From Letharia columbiana (lineage: Eukaryota > Ascomycota > Lecanoromycetes > Lecanorales > Parmeliaceae): DNA of 64,000 bases. The DNA is taken from positions 992,001 to 1,056,000 of the forward strand of contig NW_023501047.1 of NCBI RefSeq assembly GCF_014066305.1, in the 5' to 3' direction. Each line of letters opens with the position of its first letter. Within the stretch, counting starts at the first letter, position 1. Made by a program: the position numbers and the translations under genes. The notes below the pieces were generated by a model. That model saw only the letters and a program-made list of their open reading frames with translations, was not told the DNA's origin and did not search any database. Positions 10,132 to 19,965 of this stretch are shown in pieces.

Positions 10132-13100
10132 GATGGCGCGTTCTATCAAGGTTACAAGATATGTACAAAGAGCACTCGAGGCTCACTTGTCCCCGAAGGG
10201 AGGGCCAATGTTTGTTTGCAGACTGCAGAGCGGCAACGGAATGCTCTATGCTAGAGCCTAGAGCGACGGGAGATATAGCGGGGACCGGGGTATGGATTCG
10301 CAATGCTGACGTGGGGATGATGTTGCTGGAGTGTTAGGAAGACAGCGAAAAAGGAGGGAAGCAGAGGGAGATATATTAGAAGACGGGTGACATGGTTATA
10401 ATTCGTTAAGCAGAAGAAGAAGAAGAAGAAGAAGAAGACTCCAAGGTCCAAACAGATAAGTAAAAGGTCGGCGCTGTTCCCAGAAAGAGGTCGTGTGCTT
10501 CACTTGGCATTATTCTGGGCATCGTCCTTGGCAGTTCTACATCATTTCATTGCCCAGCACGGCTTTTTTCGGCAGCTGGACGCGTGTACGAATATTCGTA
10601 ATCCATGTTCTTCTTATTTTCTTATTGTCTTACTTTGCCCCTGATCAAGCAAGCATGCGACTACGGCTTTACATGACGACTACTCTCAATCGTAGTCGAC
10701 CGATGAAATCAATCTCTACAGTATGCTGAACATGCTCTCCTCTTGTACACTGAATCGCTGTTTGAGTACGGGACGAAATCCGTAGGTTAGTTCTGGTATT
10801 TTAATGTGATGATGACGCCAAGTGCCGAGTGCCAAGCGATAAGATCGAGGGTATCCGGGAAGTCCGGTTTGTGGGGTGCAAACATCGAAAATCAAACGTA
10901 GTACAGTAAAGCATCTCATTCATTGAGATCTGAGGTATTCGTTCAGATTGTTCTATCATCTACGCGTAGGTATGCGCTGATATCTTTCCGTCCCTACAGT
11001 ACTCTTCGGAGCCTTGATGGATTCACGAATCATAAAGTACATGTACCTACTACTGAATGAATCATGAGCGCTACTGATACGGTGGTCGGTGATACGTTGA
11101 TACGGACGATCGACTTAAGATTCTTTACTTTACTCTACGCCTTCCTCATTCGACTTAGCTTTCCACACGAGCCGGTGCAGTTCGGCAAGACCCTGTTCAA
11201 CGGCTCATAGCAACTCCACCATTTCGGCTATTTCCCGTGCACTCTCCTCTGCTCCTCTGCTCCTCTACCTGATGATACTACTGTAGCTCATGTAACCGTT
11301 ACACCGTATCCCCCGCGCTATACAATTCGCAACCGGGTCGGATTCCGCGAATCTAATTAGACATCTTCTCGGGCCGGAGTAAAAAGATAAATAAGCTCAC
11401 CACTCCTCTTAGGTCCTACTCTAACCCTGATAAAATCTTTCTAAAACTAAAGTAGGAATGGCCGTCAAATAATATCCCACGCATACCGTCTACAATCTTT
11501 GCGACGCTTTCTGCATTTTACACGCTATTTTTCGGACACGCGACACCCGTATTTTGCTCCCTCTTCGGCAGCTCTTCCCTTCTGACAGCTGAAGGCGGAG
11601 CAATCGCATACGCGAGAGAACTCACACATTCTTGATGAAAACCATACGGAGGGAAAGGAGAGGAGGTCAAGCGAGGCGAACGACGAAAGCTTGGAGGACG
11701 GTGGGAAAAGAGCCCGCACAAGAAGAAGCTCGTACCGTGCCGTTTACTGAACTGACAGCGCCAACAAGACACGCCACCAGGCGAAGCAATTGCATCCATG
11801 CGCTACAACCCCAGAGAACGACTTGCAAATATGAAGTACTCCGCCTGCGCGCCTCGTGCTCCGAGTGGCTTGATGATGCTTGCACGCCGGTGGGTGCGAA
11901 TCGCGACAAAGGATAACCTAGAATATTGGGAAAGAGATGAAATCGGCAATGTGATGGCGAGCCTCTACGGAGCGATGAGGATGGCAGACTCAGGGGCGCA
12001 AGGCAGTAGGTTTTTCGCTGCCGATTCTATGTCGAGGCTTCCTCTTGACCGAAATCATAAAGAGGATGAGCCAAGGTGTTCTTATCGATGACTAGGTTTT
12101 CAGAGTCGGAAATTTTCCAAAGTTCGAGCTTTCTCTGAAGATCAAGTGCCTGCTGTCATAGAGTTAATGATGAATACTATCGATTGGCTATGTGATGTCA
12201 GCAACTGGGAACAAGACATCAAAGAGGCTGGACTCGCGGTTAATAGGGAGTAACCTCATGAGTCAGGCCCGCGACTGGAAACATGCAAAAAATATGATCA
12301 GGCCTCGACAACGGGACAAACATTTGCGGGGCCGATTTTGATGAGCACGACTCTGAGTTGAGACGTTATACGGGTAGTTGGAAGAATAGCTTCACATTCC
12401 AACACCTTCCGTCAATGCAAGATATTGAAGGGGAAAGCGCAACTCTCCTGTTTGCTGTATGACTAGTAGTGATAACTGCGGCTCCCAAGCCCAAAGTCTA
12501 CCCGGATTTTCTTTCTAGGTCGCCGTGTAAAACCCCACAGCTTCCGGAGATCGAGGGTACGACGTTGATAATCTCTCGAGCGGAGTCAAAGAGAACAAAG
12601 ACAACGCTGGGGGATGCCCGTAAGATTGGCAAATGAAAATCCGATTTCACCAAACCCTTTCGTTGACCAGAATTTTCACGATAACCATAGCTTCTCCCTT
12701 CGATGACGGGAATCACGAACCCAAGTACGGACGCCGATCTAGAAGATGGAATATTTGCGGCCAACGGAATTCGATGGTCTGAAGCCAGAGCCTTACTTGG
12801 ACATATCAATACTCAGAAGGTTAGTATCTTGAAGTTGATTGGAGTAATGGAAAGAATATTAAATAAAAAGCAGGAAATGGTGGAATGTGAGGCTCCGTGG
12901 TGCTCGGTCTGGACGACCTGTCAAAGCCGGCGATCCTCGTCATCACCCGCAGCCCTATATTGTTGTATGGTGCAACTCGAACAAACGGTGCCTACACGGC
13001 ATGACTGATGTATATCATAAAATCCTCAAATGTTGACTGATAAAGTTGTTGAATCCTTTTTACTTCGACTTCAAGCACTTCATATCCTCCCTATGATGAT

Positions 13101-13153
13101 GCGGTACGACTAAACAAACGCCCGAGGCTCTCAGTCGACCCACTTCCGCCAAT
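10132..13153. other. 3-kb intergenic region, possible coding relics only
   Basis: No intact gene is supported. Two stretches have mildly protein-like composition but no recognisable family: a 97-codon frame at 11798-12091 and an open stretch at about 12095-12252 reading FSEDQVPAVIELMMNTIDW. They may be remnants of a decayed gene. The rest shows nothing recognisable. Confidence 0.4.
10412..10438. repeat. AGA trinucleotide microsatellite
   Basis: About nine copies of AGA/GAA lie in the promoter-side region of the LicD gene. It is purine-rich on the plus strand. Confidence 0.9.
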
Positions 13154-14248
13154 ATGTCCGACTCAGTGGGTAAGTCTCTTGGCTCCAACTTCGAACTCTG
13201 CTTTTCGTAATCCAAATATGCGACTGACCAACCCTCTTCTCAGACAGGGTTTTCGTCCACGCGCTCAATACCGTCAAACGCATTCCACGCACGGGCTCCG
13301 CTCGGCCACCTCCAGCAGACCGCCTTAAGCTCTATGGACTCTACAAGCAAAGCACAGAAGGAGATGTCGAAGGTATTTCACGGAGACCAGAGAGCAACGA
13401 TCCGGAATCACTAGCCGAACAACAAAAATGGTATAATGAATTTGCTACCATAGGCATGCGCTTGGGAAGGTGTTGACAAAATCTCTTGCAGGGACGCATG
13501 GTCCGACCAGCACTCTCTAAGCCGCACAGAAGCCAAACGCCGTTACATCGCCACTCTCATTGAAACTATGCATAAATATGCCACTACGACCACGGAAGCC
13601 CGAGAGCTTGTTGCCGAGTTGGAGTTCGTGTGGGATCAGATCAAGTCGAATTCCGCTTCCTCTTCATCATCTTCGCCGGGACGCTTAACCAGGAGTCAAG
13701 GGCAGCAGATGCTCCCAAGCTATCCTAGCATCGGTGGGCGTTCTGGGAGCGCGAGGGCAGCTGAGGGCGGTGGTGAGGGGCTTAGGATTTTGAAGCCTGT
13801 TAGTGATGGGGAGGAAGAACACGATGAAGGCGAAGAGTTTGAGGAGACACGAGGGGGCCCGTTCGACGATGAAGAGGCTGCCATGGCAGTGGCAGGGCAA
13901 TCCCAGGACCTGGACGTCCGGAATCGAAAATGGAGAAAGAAGATCGAACAAGCGCTTGTGAAGATGACCACGGAAGTCGCGGCGCTGAGGGAACAGATCG
14001 AAGCGAAAACGATAGGGGACGGGAGGAGGCGAAACGGACTTTGGGCGTGGATGACTTGGCTTGTGTGGGTCACCGTACGACATCTTGTTGTGGACCTGGC
14101 TCTACTGGGTTTGCTGGTTGCTTGGGCCAGGAGAAAAGGGGATCGGAGGGTAGAACAGGGGCTGGACTTGTTGCTGCAGTATCTTCGCCACCGCACACGG
14201 AAAACAGGGCTGCCGGGCTTGTTGCAAATACCAGCGCAGCGGGCATAG
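13154..14248 (+). CDS. ATG37: acyl-CoA-binding membrane protein (ATG37/ACBD5-like)
   Basis: Three exons (13154-13169, 13244-13430, 13492-14248) give 319 aa. The tiny first exon encodes MSDSV; its donor is GTAAGT, and the following intron carries a CGACTGACC branch site. The N-terminal acyl-CoA-binding domain (about 1-95) has the family motifs DRLKLYGLYKQSTEGDVEG, KWDAWSDQ and RTEAKRRYI. A Ser/acidic linker follows, then a predicted coiled coil (about 214-240, KKIEQALVKMTTEVAALREQ) and one hydrophobic segment (about 250-279, WAWMTWLVWVTVRHLVVDLA) near the C-terminus. ACB domain, coiled coil and tail anchor is the layout of peroxisomal Atg37 and animal ACBD5, which link acyl-CoA binding to pexophagy and membrane contacts. 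The role is inferred from this architecture. Confidence 0.85.
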
Positions 14249-14556
14249 TTGAGGGTTGGATCGTCCAGGAAACATTGTTAGGGATAGGCATTGGGTATGG
14301 CTGTGGCTTAAGAGGCTATGTCTCGTAGTCCCGCGACAGGGAACATGCTACGATTTACTCAGCGTGGACTAAATACGGCATTCAATGCTGCGTTTCGGAA
14401 TTTTTATTGGCACAGATGGAGGAACCTTTGCCTCCATATATGGGTCAAAATTGATCAACCTCGGTGTTTTTTTGGATTGAATAGTCAAAAAAATCAAATG
14501 CCAAGCTGCTATGGTGTGCTATACTGTTTGGACGAGGATCCTGACACCTGATCATA
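14249..14556. other. convergent intergenic
   Basis: Lies between the 3' ends of the ATG37-like gene and the WLM gene. Nothing is recognised. Confidence 0.6.
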
Positions 14557-15552
14557 TCAAGCCGGTGCGCCACTCCCACCACTCCCAGCCTGCCGCTGTC
14601 TCCTCATCCTCTCTTCCGCCGCCTTGGCCATAGCCTCTCTCCTGTTCAGCATCTGTGATGGCACCCCTTGTTTCCCACCGTATCCTCCCAGCACGAATTC
14701 CCCTCCAGACCACCCTCCGCCATCCACATGCCCCGCGCTCCCCTCTCTTTCCTCCGGATCATAGAAGATTTCATTGCTGACTGCCTGCCCCCCATGCTTC
14801 CAGTCAGCCTCCCGGACTTCTTTTTCGATAGACTTGCACAGGTCCCAGAAGTTCCGGTCATGGTCGCCAAAGACGTTGTGCGCCAGTTCGTGGCAGAGCG
14901 TATCGCGAATGATCTTATAGTCTCGATATCCATCATACGCATCCGTCCTCAGTCTCAACTCTATGACCTCGCCTCGGTTTCGATTTAGACCCAGGGTGCG
15001 CGATTCATGAGTTGTATGTTCGGCCGGGTTCATCTCCGTCAGCACGCCCACACTAAATTTGTGTTTGCGCATGCTGGCCTTGATGCCGGGATCGTCGCGC
15101 AGACGCTCCAGGAACTTTTGCGAACGCGCCGGGCCAGGGAGGTAGCTGAGTGGGAGGATGGTCTGGAAGGTGTAGGTTGCCTCCTCTTGGGCTTTCTGCC
15201 AATCGCGATGGCGATACAAGGCGCCCGGTTTAGTGGTGGAACTGGTAGGCCGGGGACTAGGGCGAGGAGACGCGAGGGAGGCGAGCTCGGCGGGCGTCGG
15301 CGCAAGAAGGACTATCTTCTTCGATTTCAGGGTACTGAGTAGGAGAGGATGCACAAATGGTGGTTTGAAGATGCCGAGCTTAGGGGTTATCAGGAATTTT
15401 TGGTTGATCGCAGGGATAGTTAATTCGTTGTAGATGCGGTTCGAGAGGTCAGCGATGGTAGATTCAGAGAGAAAGTTGAAGGTGTGAGGCGTGCCATGAT
15501 GGGTGAAGGTGATTTCGATTGTTTCTGCTGATTTAGGAGCTTCCTCTGCCAT
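14557..15552 (-). CDS. ubiquitin-like/WLM-domain metalloprotease
   Basis: Single exon, 331 aa from the ATG at 15552 (MAEEAPKSAETIEITFTHHG). An in-frame ATG ten codons upstream is less likely because its extension is not part of the ubiquitin fold. The N-terminal ~85 residues form a ubiquitin-like domain (ITFTHHGTPHTFNFLSEST). The WLM (Wss1p-like) metallopeptidase domain follows, with the zinc signature HELAHNVFGDHDRNFW, that is HExxHxxxxxH with the catalytic Glu retained. The C-terminus is Gly-rich then basic (RREAMAKAAEERMRRQRQ). Relatives of this UBL-WLM fusion act in the DNA-protein crosslink and SUMO/ubiquitin protease group. The ubiquitin-like domain distinguishes it from yeast Wss1, so I do not give that symbol. 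Confidence 0.9.
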   Translation of the reverse strand: MAEEAPKSAETIEITFTHHGTPHTFNFLSESTIADLSNRIYNELTIPAINQKFLITPKLGIFKPPFVHPLLLSTLKSKKIVLLAPTPAELASLASPRPSPRPTSSTTKPGALYRHRDWQKAQEEATYTFQTILPLSYLPGPARSQKFLERLRDDPGIKASMRKHKFSVGVLTEMNPAEHTTHESRTLGLNRNRGEVIELRLRTDAYDGYRDYKIIRDTLCHELAHNVFGDHDRNFWDLCKSIEKEVREADWKHGGQAVSNEIFYDPEEREGSAGHVDGGGWSGGEFVLGGYGGKQGVPSQMLNRREAMAKAAEERMRRQRQAGSGGSGAPA

Positions 15553-15899
15553 GGTCAGGGCGTTGGTTCGAGAATAAAACAAGTCTTCTCAATGCTGACA
15601 GGTAAATAGGTGAATAGCATAGAGGCCGTCCGTAGGCTGCACCGAAGCATTTGTCATGTAGCCGAAGATCCGCCGTCGGCAATCTAGACGAGCGAGAATC
15701 TTCTATCAGCCGAGTCAGCAAACTGGCTGTTCTAAAGATGAAATTTGACACTTGTAAGGGTACAGTGGAGGAAATTAGCTAAGGATACTAGGAGATAGCT
15801 CATAGTACAGCTTCTTGTACGAGATGTCCCATACGGACTCTAGACACATGCCATCTCTGTTCCAAACTCCACAACGGGCAATGTCTCCCGCGTCATGCT
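15553..15899. other. intergenic
   Basis: Upstream of the WLM gene and downstream of the GH12 gene, both on the minus strand. No coding signal is seen. Confidence 0.55.
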
Positions 15900-16946
15900 T
15901 CAACCGATGGAATATGACAAGGTCGTAAATACAGCCGGCCCTGTTGCATTCACTGCCTCCGTCCCTGCCTGTATGCTTTGCAGAAACAGAGACGAAAGAG
16001 CTCCATTGATGCCTTTCAAATATGTAAAAAAAGGCATGAGGTCGCCGCCAAAGCTGTTGTACTGCGTGCCCGCGGGTGGAATGAAGCTATACACCGGGGT
16101 ATTCGTTCCATCATTCATGCCATAGTACAGCACCCAATCGTAGTTGCTAATTTTCACGTTTCGGGGGGCAAAACCAAAGGCTGAGCCACCATCATCGCTG
16201 CTCCCAATCGGACCCAGAGATCCCAATGCAGCGAGCCAAATCATCACTTCGTAGCTGTGTTGGCCGGTGGTTCCGGAGCAGCCTTCGCCGAGGAAGGCAT
16301 CGTAAGCAACATCTCCTATCACGTCTTCTCCAGAGTAGCTGAATGAGACCTGTCAGTGTTGAGACAGAAGGCGCAAACATTGAGTGTGTCGCCACTGATG
16401 CTTCAAAAGGATATTGGTGATGTCCGTACCTCCATGACCACTGCGATCGGATACTGCCACTCATTTGGCTCAACGGTGTGGCCAATTTGCATGCAGGCGC
16501 AGAAGAATCATAAGCTGTGCAATTTTTCGAAGTCAGCATACCATTCTTTGAGATGGATTTTGAGTTATGGGACATGTGTAGAGACCAGAAGAGAACACTC
16601 CCGAAACATGTCCTGTGTCTCAAGATTCGGTGTCTACCAGGAAGGAATCACTTCAAACAAACGTACCGTAAGCATAGCTCTTGATCCAATTCCAAGCTTG
16701 GTTGTCAGAAGCGATATTTTGCCATGCCCAGGTGGTACTCCATGCAAGTGCGCTGCCAGTATCGGAGTTTATTTGCGAGCATTGATATCCTTTTCCTGTA
16801 CTTGCGGCATAAATATTCGATGAAACTTTGAAGTTCTCTTGAGTGACGATGCCCTCGTCTTGGCAAGTTTGTGTATTCACCTGGGGAGCAGCGAGAACAG
16901 AAATGAGGCTTGCCAGCAAGCAGAGAATGTACGACAATGAATGCAT
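15900..16946 (-). CDS. secreted GH12 endo-beta-1,4-glucanase/xyloglucanase
   Basis: Plant cell-wall hydrolase of glycoside hydrolase family 12. Three exons (16667-16946, 16430-16514, 15900-16338) give 267 aa. The ATG at 16946 is preferred because it starts a clean signal peptide (MHSLSYILCLLASLISVLAA), and an ATG eight codons upstream would precede it. Mature landmarks are NWIKSYAYAYD across junction 1, SQWSWSYSGEDVIGDVAYDA across junction 2, the nucleophile motif SYEVMIWLAALG and the acid/base Glu in QSIQAGTEAV near the C-terminus. Both catalytic Glu residues are therefore present. There is no carbohydrate-binding module. GH12 members cleave glucan or xyloglucan, and substrate choice cannot be read here. 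A plant-associated or saprotrophic lifestyle is a weak inference. Confidence 0.9.
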
Positions 16947-17127
16947 CTTGATTGGAAGGAATTCATCCAAACAACGGTAGTTTTGCTTGAAAGGAATGAT
17001 TGTTAGGACAATGAGTAAAGGAAGAGCTGCCTGCTCCTTGTATACAATTGCAGAGCGGAAATCGGTGCTACTGAAGGACTCCTCGCTCTGAAACTAGGTA
17101 GCTTCAACGGCAATCCTTGGTCTCGTT

Positions 17128-17307
17128 CATGACAAGCAATCAGCTCCGCTCCGCAAAAATAGAGAGATTTTGAGCAACTCCGGGGAAGGGGCTGAGACAC
17201 TGCAAGTATCAAGCCGTCATGACAAGCAATCAGCTCCGCTCCGCAAAAATAGAGAGATTTTGAGCAACTCCGGGGAAGGGGCTGAGACACTGCAAGTATC
17301 AAGCCGT
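17128..17307. repeat. perfect 90-bp tandem duplication
   Basis: Units 17128-17217 and 17218-17307 are identical by eye across all 90 positions, beginning CATGACAAGCAATCAGC and ending CAAGCCGT. Identity despite an active RIP history nearby suggests a recent duplication. RIP normally ignores duplications this short. Confidence 0.95.
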
Positions 17308-17314
17308 GTGAAGG

Positions 17315-17339
17315 GCGCCATCTGCGCCATCTGCGCCAT
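17315..17339. repeat. 9-bp minisatellite
   Basis: GCGCCATCT is repeated about 2.8 times directly after the 90-bp duplication. Confidence 0.9.
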
Positions 17340-17976
17340 ATTCCAACAGCCGCTAACCTCGACAGTAATAAAAGTAATCCTTGCGTCTGGACCTTCGTGG
17401 CGTTTGAAGGGGCTCGGGGATCGAGTCATCAAAGCACGCCCGTACCAATGTAGTTTGATGTTTCGGTCAGGGGATTTTTGCTTTCGTCGCACTATGTTTA
17501 GTGTAGGTAGTTCTATTGCTAATTTTGAAATTTGTTGGTCTTTCGCCGTTACCACTGCAATCAACATACAGCCGCATTATGGTCATGAGAGAATCTTGTC
17601 CCAGGCTGGTGTGGTAAGCTCTGGTTGATTACTAGTAACTACTTACAGAGTAGAGCTCGGAATTCTTGGATCCTTGATCCCGAGACCGCCACAAGAAAAT
17701 TGTATGAATAGACGCGCGCGCTTACGCGTCTACTCGTATTTACTACAGTACTCAGTAGTAAAAATCACTAAATCAGATTTTTTTTCTTAAAAATCATAAT
17801 CTGATTATGATTTTTCACTCCATAATTATAATCTAATTATGATTTTTACTATTAAATCAGAGTAAATCTGATTTAATGATTTAATATTACTATTTTTAGA
17901 AATCCCTTAGAAAATCGTTTAAAATTTATTTTTTAAAAAAAATTTTTAAAAAAAATAATTATAAAAAATTTTTAAA

Positions 17977-18008
<32 letters not shown>

Positions 18009-18911
18009 CTAATAATTATAATTATAAATAAGAGAAGAAGATTTTTCTATTTTTAGAAAATTTAGAAAGTTAATAATAACTCGAGTATAGAAGTAAAAAC
18101 CTTAATAAAAAATACGTTTTAAAGCTAAATTTTATAAAAATAATCGATATATTTAGAGTTCTACTTTTAGTAATATATAATATTAATATCGACTATAAAG
18201 CCTATATAAGAGCTCTAATTCCCTTATTTTTTTTCTCTTCCTATATATTTTTAACTAATTTTCGAAGTTATTATTTTTATCCTAGATTTTAGCTATATAT
18301 ATAGCTGAAATTTAAGATTAATATTTATATTATTTTCGTTAATATAATAGCCTTCTCGAAGTATAGAATCGATTTTTAATTATCTTCTATTAAAAAGTAA
18401 GAATATCTCTTTTAACACGGCTTTTTTATATAAGAACTTCTTTTATATCAAGAAGGAAATCCTCGTTAGATATTTATATATTATTATATATATTTTATCT
18501 ATTATTAACTTTTTTTAGAAATAAATTAAATATACTTGTTATCGCTATTCGAAAATCGAAAAGGTTAATTAAAAACGCTATAGTAATTACTTTATATACT
18601 ATTATAATAATTATTCTATAATTTCGATTAAGAAAGAATCTAAAAAAGGAGCTCTATTAGAAGATATTTATTTATCTTTACTTTATCTTCTATTTTATCT
18701 TCTATTTTTTATTAACTTTTATTTCTAAAAATAGTTTCTAAGTTAAGTTAATTATAAATCTCGCTTAATTAATTCACTTAATATAATTAATTAATTAAAC
18801 GACCATCTAAAAATACTTTAAATAAGTAATTTACGAGTTTAGATTTTAAAGAGAAAGTACTTTATTTTTTTCTCGAAAATAATATAACCTTTAACGCTCT
18901 ACGTTCGAAAT

Positions 18912-19061
18912 TGTCGGAGACAATGTGACTATGTCATGATTTGGTGTGTGGTGTAAAGATAATGATTATTCTATGGGCCTGCAGGGCAGATATGTGCGGT
19001 GCCAAGCCACGCTAGGCCCGATTGGGTGGTGGCTCTGGAGGAGGCCTTGGCGTACCGTGAC
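18912..19061 (-). repeat. 3' LTR of the mini retroelement
   Basis: A 150-bp repeat starting TGTCGGAGACAATG and ending GTACCGTGAC on the plus strand. It is nearly identical to 19816-19965, and the following A would give TG...CA termini. Confidence 0.8.
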
Positions 19062-19153
19062 AACATGCCCGCAAAGAATGAAAAAAGACACGTCCTCGTG
19101 GCTGTATCTCTGGATAGCTGCATTAAGCATGCGCCGTCCATATATCCATGCAC

Positions 19154-19621
19154 CTATCCTTGGCCTATAGCCTCCATATCCTTCGCTGACGAATATAACC
19201 GAGCGGAGAGGCGAGTTGAGAGGTGGAAGAGAGGCGAGAGGGGTGGCGAAAACTGGTGTATTGCTGAGGCGAGGGAAGGTTCTCCGGAAATATGCATAGT
19301 GGCCTGGTGTGGAATTGTGGAGAGAGTGCCCTCTTGAATAGGACTGCTGCTGCTGGCGATGCTCTGTTTCTCCGCAATGTTCTCCGTATTTTTTCCACAG
19401 TTTTCTCCGCAATTTTTCATCTTTGCCTGTTGCAATGGCCTATGCTCTTGTTCCTGCTTTGGTGGCTGTGCCGGCTTTGGCGCTATGACTGATTGCTTTT
19501 GCCGTGGCGGTAGTGTGCCAAAGTGCTTGTCGAGTGCCTTGTCGAGCACGTCTTCTATAAGCTTGGTAATGGAGCGGACTTGCTCTGCTGAGAAGCCAGG
19601 AATAAGGCTGCTGGATGCCAT
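19154..19621 (-). CDS. gag-like protein of the mini retroelement
   Basis: A 155-aa single frame starting MASSSLIPGFSAEQVRSITK, followed by a Pro/Gln-rich and a Ser-rich part and ending EAIGQG. It starts about 190 bp after the putative primer binding site, as expected for gag. No zinc knuckle, protease or polymerase is present. Similarity to fungal Ty1/copia Gag N-termini is my impression from the helical start, not a verified match. It could be translated, but function is unknown. Confidence 0.55.
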   Translation of the reverse strand: MASSSLIPGFSAEQVRSITKLIEDVLDKALDKHFGTLPPRQKQSVIAPKPAQPPKQEQEHRPLQQAKMKNCGENCGKNTENIAEKQSIASSSSPIQEGTLSTIPHQATMHISGEPSLASAIHQFSPPLSPLFHLSTRLSARLYSSAKDMEAIGQG

Positions 19622-19805
19622 GGTGATATCGAGTGGCCTAGTGAAAGGATCGACGTGGACGATATCTGTAGGGACTCGTGGGACTGTGAGTACTGATATA
19701 GGAGCGTACTTGGTGTTGAGGTAGGTGGGGTCCTAGGGGGAAGTAGGCAACTGGTGTGGGAGCGAAATAACTTAATAGACGCCTGTTGAATGATCTTCAG
19801 GTGTT

Positions 19806-19812
19806 GCTACCA
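19806..19812 (-). other. putative primer binding site
   Basis: Minus-strand TGGTAGC, three bases downstream of the 5' LTR end, complements a tRNA 3' end of GCTACCA. Confidence 0.5.
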
Positions 19813-19815
19813 TGT

Positions 19816-19965
19816 TGTCAGGAGACAATGTGACTATGTCATGATTTGGTGTGTGGTGTAAAGATAATGATTATTCTATGGGCCTGCAGGGCAGATATGT
19901 GCGTGCCAAGCCGCGCTAGGCCCGATTGGGTGGTGGCTCTGGAGGAGGCCTTGGCGTACCGTGAC
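19816..19965 (-). repeat. 5' LTR of the mini retroelement
   Basis: A 150-bp direct repeat of 18912-19061. It begins TGTCAGGAGACAATG on the plus strand and is followed directly by the CGAAAT target duplication. Confidence 0.8.

Larger units (their letters stand above)
16947..17729. other. upstream region of the GH12 gene
   Basis: A 783-bp non-coding stretch between the GH12 start and the RIPed block. It contains a perfect 90-bp tandem duplication and a 9-bp minisatellite (listed separately). Open frames through it exist only because the 90-bp unit is a multiple of three. Confidence 0.6.
18912..19965 (-). mobile_element. non-RIPed mini LTR retroelement (TRIM-like)
   Basis: A GC-normal island inside the AT-rich block, bounded by 150-bp direct repeats (18912-19061 and 19816-19965) that differ by one substitution and two 1-bp indels. 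CGAAAT occurs just outside both ends (18906-18911 and 19966-19971), a target-site duplication of 5-6 bp. On the minus strand, three bases after the LTR at 19816, lies TGGTAGC (19806-19812), complementary to a 3' end GCTACCA as in fungal initiator tRNA-Met, so it is a likely primer binding site and sets the orientation. It encodes only a short gag-like frame, with no pol. It must depend on an autonomous element elsewhere. Because it is not RIPed, it inserted after RIP of its host element. Confidence 0.8.

Noticed and set aside
11798..12091. 97-codon frame with moderately protein-like composition
   Set aside because: No family, no splice partners and no conserved features, so it is only noted as a possible relic.
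12703..13008. 101-codon plus-strand frame just upstream of the ATG37-like gene
   Set aside because: The second half is low-complexity and the start lacks support. It may be part of the same decayed region, but nothing decides it.
17003..17302. Minus-strand frame with an internally duplicated 30-residue protein
   Set aside because: The protein repeat is just the 90-bp DNA duplication (a multiple of three) read through. There is no other coding evidence.
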